From: Taxawa tesnikishii (nom. ined.)
Lineage: Eukaryota; Ascomycota; Dothideomycetes; Dothideales
Reading direction: 5' to 3'
DNA: 64,000 bases
Assembly: GCA_030247885.1 (NCBI GenBank)
Contig: JAPDRO010000005.1
Span: 248,001-312,000 of the forward strand
The notes beneath the pieces were generated by a model. That model was not told where the DNA came from, ran no database searches, and worked only from the letters and a program-made list of their open reading frames with translations. Below are positions 35,454 through 47,228 of this stretch, one piece after another (the stretch's first letter is position 1; each line of letters opens with the position of its first letter). A program made the position numbers and the translations under genes.

Positions 35454-36523
35454 ATGAGTGGCGCTCAGGAGCCCTCCAATAGGGCGCCCCAATTCACTTT
35501 CATCAACGTCACGAACCCAAAGGATGCCAAGCGATCTTCAAACAGACGAGCCGTCCGGAGTCATGTGGCGCAGGTGCCTCACAAGCAGTACATCTCGCGA
35601 AAAGAATCATATTCCAAAGGACCTCAGGAATCGTTGTCATTGCGAGACACCCAGCAACTTTCACCTGAATGCGAAAGCAATACCCTGAAGGGCGGTGAGA
35701 AAGTCCAGGCCGAGCAAGTTGACGAGACGCCTCGAGACTGGTACCGTCCTAAGATCTCAAGGTTCGCGGCGGGAGGGCGTAATGATCCTTTCTGGACGTA
35801 CCCCGTGCCAGAACTGCCTCTGCTAGAATGGATTGTGGATTGCTGTAAGTGGTCTTATATGTCCACCCCGGCTTTTGTTCGTTTGGACTGTTGCTGACGT
35901 TGGTGGTAGGCCGGTTCGACTTCTGTGTGAGATGCCCGGGCCTTGATCCACCCGGTCACAGAGGTGAACCTATGCTTCGGACTATATGGTTTCCTTTCAT
36001 AATGACCGATGCGGCGGCGTTCTATGCCGCCATGTTGACGACAGCATCACGTTTTGTGTTGGTCTATCCACACATGGCCAACAAAACCGATCTGCTGTCG
36101 CTGAAAGGACGCACCATGCTGGCGATAAATGAGTCCTTGAGCGATCCGAAGCGGGCAGTCAGCGACCAAAGCATTGCCGCCGTGGTGACACTATCCGTAT
36201 TCGAGGCCGTTCATGGAGATCGGGAGACGTTCAACACACACATGCGAGCTCTACAGAGGATGATCAGCATGCGTGGCGGGTTATCATCACTTGGTCTAGA
36301 TGGCTTTCTGGAACGCATGGTGCTGTTCTGCGACCGCAACTCTGCATCCATCCTTAGCGTACCGTTGTCTTTCAGCCCAGAAGTATTCCCAGCAAAGGCT
36401 AGCTATCCTGACAGCCCGCATCACAACTTCCGTGCTTTTCTAGAAGGGCAGCCGGCGCTGCAGCCTCGCGAAGCTTGGGTAATGAGGACGCAATCAACTT
36501 CCGAGTCCGAGCAGGGAGATTGA
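35454..36523 (+). CDS. Fungal regulator-like protein (Fungal_trans_2/DUF3468 type) without a zinc cluster, 334 aa
   Basis: Two exons: 35454-35844 and 35910-36523, with a 65-nt intron joining WIVDC to CRFDFC. The N-terminus has the pattern FINVTNPKDAKRSSNRRAVRSHVA...HKQYISRKE. From memory this opens a large group of fungal proteins related to Zn2Cys6 regulators but often lacking the DNA-binding cluster. The body has NDPFWTYPVPELPLLEW, LRTIWFPFIMTDAAAFYAAML and MRALQRMISMRGGLSSLG, the usual helical core. No Cys6 motif is present. It ends early compared with the 450-500 residues common in the group, so it may be truncated after TQSTSESEQGD. Role unknown; a regulatory partner function is possible. 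Confidence 0.7.
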
Positions 36524-37917
36524 GCTTGTGTGGCGCCACCGGATCCAATGGGGCACCGTCTAGTCACCTTCTCCGATCGTTACCAAGCAAGCTTCGGACG
36601 GGAACAGCGGTTGTCCTGGATCCAAGCGAACAAGGCAACGACAACTGTAAGCGCTAGCTTCCGAAACCAGAGAGGACTGGGCATAGGGGACCACAAGGAC
36701 GTTTCTTGTCAACTGAACTCGACGCTGGTGTCGTGTGGCCGAGATGTCGGCTCAAGGGCTGCTCATGCTCGCTGAGTACGGGCAGTTAGACAAGCGAGGA
36801 GGGTCGGCGGGTTGTCGAGATCCGTCTAAGAACAACACCAAGACTGCGGCATAGCAATCAGATGTCCGGTTGCAGTTCCAAGCAAACTTTGGTTGTCAGA
36901 GGGTTAGATGGAGGGCTAGTGGTATCATTCAAGACGAGGAGATGAGGAATTGTCAAAGGTTGCAGGCAGTGAAGGAAAGGAGACGAAGTGAGATTTGACC
37001 CGAGGTGATATTCCTGAGGCCTATTGTTGATTGGAGGATCACGATGCGAGCCCCGATAGTTAGCACAAACGTAGCATGTGCAGTGATCGGTGATCTTATG
37101 CAACCAGCGATATCGTCCATGGTACACACGCAGCCGCTACTGACACGACGACAGCGTAAGAACAGAGAAGCTGATAAAGGGCTTGTCTCCCACCCTTTCC
37201 TCTTCAGGCTCACGGATCACGCCACAGTCGTCCGAATGCCGTGTCAGCTGGAGAGTTGTCACAGATGTGTTGGAGGTTTGCGCGACCAGTATCGCGTCTA
37301 TTCTACAAGAGCGTCTTCTCCTCCAAGCGCCTTTGTCACCTCCACGAACAATGCCATGGTATTGCCGTGCACGTACACCACTTCGATTAGAGTTCGTTCG
37401 TAGCGGTGCGCGATTCAGAATTGCCGCAATCTTCCGTATGGAGTTGGTGGCATCTGCCTTTCAGTAGTATGCAATATGCAAAGAGTGCGGAAGGAGCAAA
37501 GCAGACTAGCGCCCGTGAGTCGTGCGGGATGTGCATGGCCTACCGATCAGGTCAGACCGCACGGCCCTGCAGGAAGAGGAAGCGGAAGCGGAAGCGGCGA
37601 TCGCCTTCCCCAGACAAGATGTCATCGATGTTGAAGACGAGCCTCACTTCATGTTGCTCGAAGAACCACCTCCAGCCTAACGGCTGGATTACATCATCGA
37701 AGACCTGGTAAACGTAGAATGCATCACCACCACCACCACCACCACCATTTCTTTCACCTTTTCGACCCGAAGCAACCTATTGAGACATAAGCGAGTACGC
37801 ATCCCACGGAAACACACAGCGCAGCTTTGTCAATATCGCCCACAAGACACCGCAACCATAGCGTCCAAAGCCCTTTCCCGTCTTTCCCTCCTCAGCCGCG
37901 CCTTCCAGACCCGCGCC
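36524..37917. other. Intergenic; one acidic open stretch near its end
   Basis: No complete gene recognised. At 37520-37680 a plus-strand frame reads RSDRTALQEEEAEAEA, then FPRQDVIDVEDEPHFMLLEEPPPA and a stop, which looks like the C-terminal end of a protein without a findable start. A CAC run lies at 37724-37747. Confidence 0.4.
37724..37747. repeat. (CAC)8 microsatellite
   Basis: Perfect triplet run about 170 bp upstream of the flavoprotein start codon. Confidence 0.9.
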
Positions 37918-38870
37918 ATGGCAAGCACATCGTCTCCTAAGGCTCCCCAGCCAGCACCATGGAAGTCCACCTTCCTGGACCACCTCAACAAGATGGACTC
38001 ACCCGAGTTCGTCTTCTCCTCTCTGCACCCCGCTCCCAAGGGCTCTACTACTGACTACCTACCACGAGCCCGGTACTGTATCTTCCGCGGTTTCTGGGCC
38101 GAACTCCCCGAGAACAAGCACAATGAGGCACCGAAGAACCCTCGTGTCTACGAGAGCGAACTGCCCACCTTCACCAGCGACATCCGTATGATGAAGATCC
38201 CTGAGGTCTTCGGAAGCGGTGCTGGACATGCATCCAAGGACGAGCAGATGCAGGGCAGTGGTGGTGGCGGACCTTGCGAGGCTGTGTGGTGGGTCAAGGA
38301 AACAGGGACGCAGTGGAGAATGAAGGGTGAGGCCTTCGTGGTTGGTGAAGACATCGAGGGTAAGGGCGACCAGAGCAAGGAAAGCAGTGGCGTCAGGACT
38401 GTCAAAAGCGAGGTTGGCAGCCGCATGAGGGTGGTCGATGAGTCAAAGCAGGGTGACTGGAGCTGGGCGACCGAACTGACGGGACACTTTGGAAACAACT
38501 CTCCTGGAATCAGAGGTAAGTTGAGGTGGCCCATTCCTTCTTGGATTGCTAGATTAATGCGTTTGAATAGGTTCGTTCAGGGCTCCACCGCCAGGTCGGC
38601 CAAAATCCGAGCCCTACGACGAGGAGAATCTGAAGCTGGGCATGAAGGTCGAGGACTTGCATGACCCAGTTGCCAGGAAAAACTTCCGCGTTGTGGTACG
38701 TGACGCCCGACAGAAGATGGCCTAATCTTGTGAAAACTGATCGATGGCAGGTCATCAAGCCGGAATCCATGGAGCAGCTGGACCTGAGCGACCCGACTAA
38801 GGCCTACAGACATGTCTATACTTTTGAGGACGCCTCTGGCGAGTGGAAGTTCCAGGAGTGCTGGCCATGA
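37918..38870 (+). CDS. Pyridoxamine 5'-phosphate oxidase-related FMN-binding protein (Alr4036 type), 280 aa
   Basis: Three exons: 37918-38515, 38571-38695 and 38751-38870, with introns of 55 nt each. The first good start is ATG 37918 in context GCCATGG. The open frame runs upstream without another ATG. PWKSTFLDHLNKM and YLPRARYCIFRGFWAELPENKHNE...YESELPTFTSDIRMMKIPEV match the split-barrel FMN domain. VWWVKETGTQWRMKGEAFVVGEDIE follows, and the C-terminus has FRVVVIKPESMEQLDL and KFQECWP. Related proteins bind FMN, and some oxidise pyridoxamine phosphate, but for the Alr4036 group the reaction is not firmly known. A disordered, Lys/Ser-rich stretch of about 30 residues sits inside the barrel region. 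Confidence 0.88.
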
Positions 38871-39018
38871 GCTAGCTGGTCTCGTATGCTGGCTGCCTGC
38901 CAGAGTGGACAAATTCTTGTAGATATGTAGAATAATCAAAGTCACTCCGGAATGAGAAGGAAAGTACAACCGTTAATTCCCAGATATTTACATGACTGCT
39001 TGCTTTCTGGCAGCGTTC

Positions 39019-39835
39019 TTACTTCGTTCTGATCTGCTTGAGCTTCTTTGGAGAGTGGACGAACTGCGTGGCATAAGCCTTGGGGATAAACCTCCGCTCG
39101 TTGGGCTCCTGCACGAAGTACTCGTATCCCTGCTTGTTGGCGAAGTTGATGGCGTCCTCCTTGGACTTGAAGCTCAGGTGCGTGCCCTGCATGATGTCTC
39201 CCGAGGATTGCCAACCCATGAGTGGGTTCTCCCATCTGTGTCCCTTACTCAGAACATCCCAGTCCATGCGCCACGCATGGCTGGTCCAGTCACCAGATTG
39301 GGTTGCTGTCTTGGCTGGCTTGAAGATGCTGGAAGTCGCGTCAGTCGTGTTCAGCATGTTGAAGAGAGGTAGACACTGCATACCGGACTGTGCGTGCTTG
39401 TAGTTCCATAGGTGCACCGGAAACAACAGCCGCAGCGACGGATAGGCCGGGCTCACTGCCGTCCATGACGCGCATGGGAACCGGCGAGAAGTTGCTGTCT
39501 CTTGTATCAGCCAATGCTGCTCTTGTCTACGTACATCTATGCCCTCTCTCTTACGACGTCCGGTAGTCGGCTGCCACATTGTAGTCTGGCTTGTGTCTCG
39601 GCGCTCCCTCCGACGGACCCTCCTGTCTCATCAATCCACCGGCCTCGTGCACCTTCTTCGCTGGCGGCTCTGAAGTGTCTTCGACCGGTCTACCCTGCTG
39701 TCCTCCAGCTTCTCTAGGCGGGTTGTGCGCGGCAGTCTCTCCGTATCGGACCAGGCAAGGGGCTCGCTGGGAGATAGTTGGCCTCGCAGCAGCCGCAATC
39801 AGGCGCGCGCCTGCTGTTCTGCTGAGGGGCGACAT
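39019..39835 (-). CDS. NDUFS4: NADH:ubiquinone oxidoreductase 21 kDa/NDUFS4 subunit (complex I), 233 aa
   Basis: Three exons: 39555-39835, 39384-39494 and 39019-39328, with introns of 60 and 55 nt. The N-terminus MSPLSRTAGARLIAAAARPTIS has the Arg/Ala/Ser composition of a mitochondrial presequence. The family's conserved region is complete: ARTVRIFKPAKTATQSGDW, WENPLMGWQSSGD, LSFKSKEDAINFANKQGYEYFV and the Lys/Arg-rich C-terminus. The protein sits in the matrix arm of complex I near the NADH-oxidising N module and is needed for its stable assembly. It lies head-to-head with the ATP synthase subunit f gene, whose start codon is 160 bp away. Confidence 0.95.
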
Positions 39836-39995
39836 GACGGTGGGTTGTGGTGACTTGCTCAGTATCTCAAACATGCCATTGAATCGAGGTTGCTGGCCAC
39901 GGGATCTTCCGTTGGTCCAAGCTTTACTACTCTCGATTCGCAGCTTTGTTGGAAGACGCCGACGACCAGACAGTATCCTCACTCGTACAGCAACA
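39836..39995. promoter_or_regulatory. 160-bp bidirectional promoter between NDUFS4 and ATP synthase f
   Basis: The whole space between the two divergent start codons is 160 bp and must hold both promoters and both 5' leaders. I did not identify a specific factor site in it. Confidence 0.7.
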
Positions 39996-40588
39996 ATGGT
40001 GTCCACTCTGATCCCTCCTAAGGTGAGTTTTCCCTTTGCCGGTGCTGCTGAAACCTTTGCGCTGACAGAGCACAGATTGCCTCGCCAACCGTAAGTTCCT
40101 CGCTCGATTCTCCCTGAACACGATTCTTCGGATCTGCCGCAGTCACATTCAATCACCTATCTTTCTGAGCATACTTTGTCGAGTGATGGCACAACAAAGA
40201 GGATACCTGAATGAAGAAGGTGGCTAATTGAATGGGGAAGGGCATCGGCGCCGCACAGGATGCCGTCCGCATGCAGCGCGTAGTGTCGTTCTACGAGAAG
40301 CTTCCTCGTGGACCAGCCCCAGAAGTCAAGCCAAGGGGATTCCTGCAAAGATACCAGGCAAGATACATGGGCAAGAATCCCTCGGCGATGCGTACGGCTC
40401 CTGGATGCACATACTACGTACATTGGGTTGACGGAATGCGCAGCTCTCGTCCACATCATTGGCGGTCTGATCCTCATCGGCTACGCTCAGAACTACTACT
40501 TCCATCTCCGTACGTGCAAAGGAGAACATACTGGTGCAGCACTGGTGCTGACTGAAGCGCAGGTCACCACAAGAACAACAAGCACTAG
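39996..40588 (+). CDS. atp17: Mitochondrial F1Fo-ATP synthase subunit f, 94 aa
   Basis: Five exons: 39996-40022, 40076-40090, 40241-40391, 40444-40509 and 40563-40588. Exon 2 is a 15-nt microexon coding IASPT. The joined product has STLIPPKIASPT, GIGAAQDAVRMQRVVSFYEKLPRGPAPEVKP and YQARYMGKNPSA, then one membrane helix (LVHIIGGLILIGYAQNYY) and the tail HLRHHKNNKH. This is the standard form of fungal Atp17, a small Fo subunit in the inner membrane that helps the peripheral stalk and dimer formation. The four introns in a 285-nt coding sequence are 53, 150, 52 and 53 nt. Confidence 0.93.
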
Positions 40589-41293
40589 GCGTGGGGAGCC
40601 CGAAGCATGGATATCCATCGGACACCCTCGTAAGGGGTTTGCGTCCGCCTGTGTATATAGAGCCTGTACCAATGTTTCTGAGGTCTTCCGTGATTCCCGC
40701 CATTGTCATAAGGTCTGCAGGAATATCTTTCCCGTCCTGCCGTGAGAGATGCTTCCCACCCCCATCTAGCTTAAGATGCAGAGCAGGGTCGCCGTGAAAG
40801 CTTTGATAGCTTTGCATTGTGAAACAGATATGAAACCGAGAGAAGACTGCGATGTACAAGTTACCTATCGTTTCTCGTAGTGTGATGACGATACGTTGCT
40901 CCCTCGCCTTGGTCCTGACACAGCGTGACCTTTCCGGTTTGTGGCTCGTGCTCAGCACCGCTCCCGCTCCGTCCTCCGCGACTGCCTACTCGCCGTTTGT
41001 CTCACCACCACTCACACGAGCAGTGTCTCTCTTCCTCCCTCCAATAGCTCACAGAAGCTCGAGGTTTCACTCTTCCTCTTCCTCTTCACCTTCCACAATC
41101 CGCTAGAAAGCGCACATCTCCACGGCGCAAACTTCGCCTCCTACCATTCCCGCGCATTCACTTACGTGGCAGTGTGGAAACTGACAGAAGCGCCTTCCTA
41201 CCACGTTCTGGCGGCTTCACTTTCGAGGACCTGACGATAGGTATCGCAGCCTTTTCATTGTCTGGCAGCTTTGTACGACATGCTTCTGGCGCA
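40589..41293. other. Intergenic; CT-rich leader of the next gene
   Basis: No gene recognised. From about 40960 the plus strand is rich in CT and probably belongs to the 5' region of the long disordered protein. Confidence 0.5.
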
Positions 41294-44200
41294 ATGCCGC
41301 AGCACGCGCAACCTCATATGTCGCCTTCTTCAACTTCTGAACAAACTCATTCTGACCACGGCCGCGGCGATCCCGCGGATATAGTTACGGATTCTGTTAT
41401 GGCAGATCAGAGCACCCAGCATGTGGTGAACAACGCAGAGTCGGTGGCCGACCCCTCGTCCATCGACGCGCATACGAACAACCCTACCACTGCGACTGCC
41501 GGAAACGGCCAAGCCCAACCACTGCAACACGCCGATTCTAAATCACTCCCCGAACCAAACAGCGATTTGAACCCGATCTCCGCCCGGTCGATCTTAGCAG
41601 ACAGCGCTCCAACTATAAACCTGGATGGTGTCACCGCTACGTCTACAGGAACTTTAAACCAACAAGATGCTACTAGCGCGGGTATCGAGGCGAACGGGTT
41701 TCGTGATGCCAATCCTGGATTAGAAGAGCATGGTGCTGGAGGATCAGACACGGACACGAGCAAAGCCGACAGCACAGATCAGCAGAGAGATGGACAGGGC
41801 AGGACTTTGAGGTCAAATTCGGTTAAGAAACCCACCTTGTTCAAGCCTGTGTCTGTCACAAAGGCTTTCCTGGCGAAATCTGCTTCAGCAGCCCCTGTCA
41901 CGAAAGTTGGAGAGAAAGGTAAAACAGCTGGGCTTGGGCAGGAAATGCAGTTTTTACTAAGAAATGCTACGCAGGACCAACAAACAGCACTCTTCAGACA
42001 AGCGTAAAGCCACGTCTCATCGCAAAATCTGGGAGTGGTCTCCGAGATATTCCCCGAGTACGCTCAGCCGCCGACGGTGCTAATGGACCAGACGGCAACA
42101 CTGTCTGGAACAAGAACCGACGTATGCTTGTCCCGACTTCACCTCAGTCTGGCACTTGGCTAACGAAACGCAGCTGCCCCTCCACCACCACCAAGACAGT
42201 TTACGGATGAGGAACTAAAGCAGCAATATGGCATCCATTTAGCGACACGTTTGCAATCAGACGAGCCCGGAAAGGAGTCGAAATGGGCCGATATTGACGA
42301 CGATGAGGAAGATTGGGTGCCAGAGACCGTTGAATGGATGGATGGAACAAAATCCACAACTGCGCCAAAGGATGCTCAGCCAATTCCTACCGAGACCCCG
42401 GAACCGGCACCAAAGAAGCAAGACGAACAGGCTCCATCAACCAAGCCAGTATTGACCACGCTGAAGAGACAGACATCATTGAACCCGACAAGGACAATCC
42501 TAAAGCCCGGTGCGGCAGCGCAGCAAGCGAAGCAAAGCGGAGTCGGTGCAAGAGGGGCGCCGGAAAGGCCAACGCTCGTCGCGAAGAGTCCAGCACCTGC
42601 TCCAGTCAAATCCCCTTGGGCACCGTTGCCTCCAGTTGACAAGGTATCTCCAGTGGTCATTAATCCCCTCCTCAACCGCAGCCGACCCCAAACTTTGGAC
42701 AGCGGGACCCTCATGGTTTTGATGCGATGCCGCAAACTTCACCTGCTCGTGAGATTGCTACAGACACATTTGATAGGTCTTGGAGGGAGAACGAAAGAGG
42801 CAACAGGGAACTGTTCAATGCGCATTCGAATCGATACGAACCTGCTCCGGAGTTCAGACGAGGATCAAAACAGGACCATGGCTTCCGACAGCAACCAGCA
42901 GTGCTGCAGCGTCCGTCTCAGCAGAACATGGCGCAACCGGAACCATCTGCAGCATTCCAAACAAGCAGATCCAGTGGTCAAATGGACGGGGCGTCCTGGG
43001 GCCGCAGAAGAGGTTCCAGTGTGAGTGGTGGCAGTAGCGTACCGCGCGATAGACGGATGTCTTTCACCAGAAACGATCCTGCTGTTCTGCCTAACGATGC
43101 ACGTGGTGCAACCGTTGTCGGCCGTGACGTGAGCACTTCACCGCAAGCTATGGCACATACACCAGCCTTCCCGACGCAATCTCCATGGCAGCAGCAGATG
43201 CCTCCTCCACCTCCGCGTGGTGAGGTGCCACCTGCAGATTTCCAAGCCCCACCGACAGCATCTATGCAGGATGAAGTGGCAAGACAGAAAGAGGTGATGC
43301 GCGAGAAGCGCGAAGCTGCCATCAGGCGCAGAAGAGAGGAAGAGGAGCGAGAAGAAGCCGCACGCAAGGAGCGCATCAGGCTCAAGATGGAGCAACTGGG
43401 AATGGCGCCTCTTGGGCCCAAAAAGGACGAGGCAAAATCTCCTGGACCGGAAAAACAAGCAGAGCAGCAAGCTTTGATGGACACGGTAGTAAAGACTGCG
43501 TCTTCCCTGCAAGGAGCTCCTCACGAGCAAGCTTCGCAACCGACCGAGGCTTCCGCTTCAGAAGCTGCAAAGCTCGAGGCCCAAGCCCAGCCGGCTTCAG
43601 AAACCTCATTGCAACAACAACAACCACAGCAACCACCGAAGGAGTCGACTCCGATTTCAGTTCCGCCTCCACAGCTAGAGGGCCAACATCCTGTGCACCA
43701 GCTCCCTCTCAAGCCAGTGGAGGCTCCTCAGTTACCTGTGCGTCAAACAAGCTCGCCAAGTGTACAGGCTCGTGGACAGTACCAGCAGCAACCTCCCCTT
43801 CAGGGCCTCGCGGCTGCATCATCATACTCTTCTCCAGGGGAGCAGAAGCCGCAGCCGTCTTGGAAGTCTCCTTCCCTCAACAATGACCTTTCAGCACCGT
43901 GGGGTCACAACAGTATTGCTACGCATGCAGTTCAAGGCGGCAATGTGTGGGGTCCTCCTAATGCAAACCGTGGCATCGGCAATGGCACCTTTGACAACTC
44001 TTACCGAATTGCATCAAACCATCACCAACACCAAGCTGGTGGATTTGGCGCTTCAAGCTTTGGAAGATTGCAGCCAAACAGGATGCATCAACAGGGATTC
44101 CATCCTCCAAGCCGGTCACCAGAAATGCACCACCCCTTAGCAGACCATCCACAGACTGCTCGTAAGCCGACCATGGAACCATTCGGCCTCGATTCGATGG

Positions 44201-45906
44201 GTGGACCACAGCCTAATGGTGTTTCTCCAACAGGCTTGCCAACCAAACCGGCCTATCAACCCAAGCCCATTGCTCCTCCGCCGAGACGCATTCCTTCGCA
44301 GGAGTCGGGTGACCGCAACACATCCTCCTGGCTGCAGTTCTCTGCTCAAGCAGAGGAAAGACAAGTACAAGCACAAGCTGATGCTGAAGCCGCTGTTCGG
44401 GATGCCCATAAACACGAGGCACCATCAAGCACCAGCGTCACGCAGCAGAGATGGAGAGAGACGTACAAGCAGACCGGTATCGAAGAGAAATGGCTTGGTG
44501 GCCCACGGAAGGTCATGGCGATGGAGAAGACGACTCATGGCGAAGAGCCCAGTGCCGTCATCCATGTCCCTTCGATATCGCAGGCTGAACCCGTGGAGCA
44601 GCAGGGTCCACAACAGGTGGTTGGCGATCGATGGCAACAACCTGCCCACGAAAGTACTGTTCGCTTACCCGCTGGTCCTGAAGGGTTTGTCAGAAGCGTC
44701 AGCAGCCAGAGCATGGCGGACTCCGCTCATACGCTGACCCCTCATCAAAGCAACGCTCTGCCTCAGGCACCTGCAGTCTCCGCTCCCCAGCAGTCACGTT
44801 TCTTCCCCTCAGCTTTGTACGGCGGTTCACCACCGCCTGAGGAGTCTGATCATCCGGTCTACAGTGGCAATGCTAAGCATCCTCACGTTAGCCTTCCCGC
44901 CCCGAAGCCAAAGGTCAGACTGCCTCCTGCACCAGCTCCGGCTGCTCCAGCACAATCAAGCCCTGTTATTATGCCTCAGCGCATGCCACATAGGGTTGGC
45001 GCACAACCTCTCGTACAATCATCCGACTGGCAGGCTCGTTTCAACGGCTTGTTTGGCAAGGCCCAGATTACAACTACAACCCCGCCCTCGCCGCCGAAGA
45101 CACCCCCGAAGGCCCAGGCACCGGCTCCTGCTATAGCATCGTCTTCCAAGGATGCCATGGACCTTACATCTGGCTATAGTTCGACGACCGTTTCCCTGCC
45201 CCAGAATGCAGCTTCGTCGGCCGCTGAAGCGGTGGTTGATGACAGCGTTACATCCAAGCCCACTGTTGACGACATTTTTGACGGAGAACTGGAGTTTGGC
45301 TCGACACCCAAGGTTGTCCTTCCGCGCAATGCACGCTATGAGCAGACATTTGCAGACAAGGAAAACGTCAAGATCCTGAACGTACGTCCTTTCTTCAAGT
45401 TCAACAAGGCATCTGTCGAGGCACAATCCAAATATGCATTCCTTGTCGGGCACGAAGAGGGTAAACATACAATAACGGTACACATGCCGCTCTCAGAGCG
45501 TCCGGCGAAGGAGTTGCAGCGCCAGCGGAGGTTCCCAGCTAGGAACAACTTCCAGGATCGTAAGACATCTAGCGGCAAGTTCAATAAGGACGGTATTCTC
45601 AAGGTTAGACGCGGTGGTCCCGAGACCATGGCAAAGGAAAACTCGCCAAAGAACGCGACGCCAACTGCGTCTCCAAAGTCGAACACGACAGCGCCGCCAA
45701 AGGCCAATGTGGCTACCAAGTCAAAGACCGCTACTGACGCCGCAAAGCGTACGACTAGCTACCAACAACCAAAAGGACCTGTGGCTCCATCGATAGCAGC
45801 GATCCCAACCGCCAACGCTTATGCAGCGCTAGCGATTGAGGAACCGCGCTCGCCTCGCAAGAGCTGGAAGAAGAAGGGTGCGGCCACTGTCAAGGCAAAT
45901 GACTAA
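41294..45906 (+). CDS. Very long, mostly disordered conserved protein, about 1,500 aa, one base out of frame
   Basis: Exons 41294-41918, 41975-42121 and 42174-45906, with introns of 56 and 52 nt. At the C run of 42660-42670 (AATCCCCTCC) the frame slips. One more C gives INPPPQPQPTPNFGQRDPHGFDAMP, which runs into the long downstream frame to 45906. The protein is rich in Pro, Gln, Ser and Ala. Its ordered-looking parts are KWADIDDDEEDWVPETVEWMDG (about residue 280), a strong basic/acidic helix VMREKREAAIRRRREEEEREEA followed by LKMEQLGMAPLGP, RWRETYKQTGIEEKWLGGPRKV, and the region DGELEFGSTPKVVLPRNARYEQTFADKENVKILNVRPFF. I do not recognise the family. Composition suits a translation or RNA-granule factor, but that is a guess. 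Confidence 0.75.
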
Positions 45907-47228
45907 TGCATTATTGGATGGGGGCGCAGGTATGGCGTACCACGGGCACGCGTGTTTCCATGACTTGTTGCAAGCATGCGCTGTGAGGGCTCCGTATGCA
46001 ATCGCTGGCACCTAAAAGGCTGGCCGTCGTACGGAAATTGGTCATGGGCGACGATGCTGTATACACGTTTTTGCTTACATTGCTCTGTAATATTGTAGCG
46101 AGCGCTGACAGGCGTTGGCAAATGGCGCGTGTAGCATTCTAGTCATCAGAGGCATCACACCTTGAAGTCCTCATCCCTTGTGTCTCGAAAACAAAATGTT
46201 GTGAGACTATGTCTTTTCACACAAATAGCAAGGTGCAGACGTGCGTTCATTGGCGGACAACCGCAGCAACATCGCCTAGAAGATGCCCGGGCAGGACTGC
46301 TTGTCTGGGGAAGCAAACCAATCGTCGGATCCGAGATCTTAGGTGCAATAACGCCATGGGAGAATCTCGACTGTGCCGCACTCTAACGCTACCACTCTAG
46401 CAGATGAAGATTGAGATCATGAAGGATCCTTGAAGGGGTTATTTGTTGAGGTGACAGTTTCCATTAGAAGTTGCGATATCCTACTCTGTGTTTATCCGGC
46501 GGGGCGATTGTCATCGTAAGCAATACAACGAACGGTTCCCTTCCCCTCCGTCTGCTGCAACGGCGATATGGAGAGATTTCTCGGAGAGTGAGATGTGATA
46601 CTCGTAATAATATCTCTTTCTAAAAGAAGCCGCCCCCGGCAGTTTGGTATCTGGTGTCCGGCAAGCCTGGCCGAAACGTGCTGCGTCTTGCCTAAAGCGG
46701 GTCTAGTTTCCCCGTCCTTATCTCGCACCTCATCTCAGTGCTCACCCACGTTGGCCGCCCCGAGCAACGCCATGTGTTTCTCCAGTTGCCTGCAAGCGCA
46801 TGCGAACCCAGCGCGAGTCGGGTCGAACCATGCATGCGTGCCACAAGGCTCAGTCCGGTGCACAAAGGCGCCCGCCGCACAATCAGTGCATCCAAAAGGA
46901 CTGTGCGGAACGCACCAATAGCAGTTCTTGCCTGGACACAAAACATTCGTTATCAGGCCAAGCTTTGGTGACAGATGAACTAGGCGAGAACGGTGCGGTT
47001 CCAGTGGTCTCGGACGGGTTTGGGCAACAGTTTCCATATGTTCCTATCACGACCGACACCGCGGGTGTTGTTGGAATCGGAAAGATGAAGGATCTGGAGC
47101 CAGGGAGGTAAGATGCTATTTATTTGCGCGCCCTGCCACTCGGGGACGCGAGGCAAGTGTAACACTGTACCCTCGTTTTTCGTCTCTCTGGACACCAGGC
47201 TGCTCCAGAGCGCCAGACATTCTTTACA
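45907..47228. other. Intergenic before the ammonium transporter
   Basis: No gene recognised. It must carry the transporter promoter. I looked for clustered GATA motifs as nitrogen-control sites but saw no convincing cluster. Confidence 0.5.
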
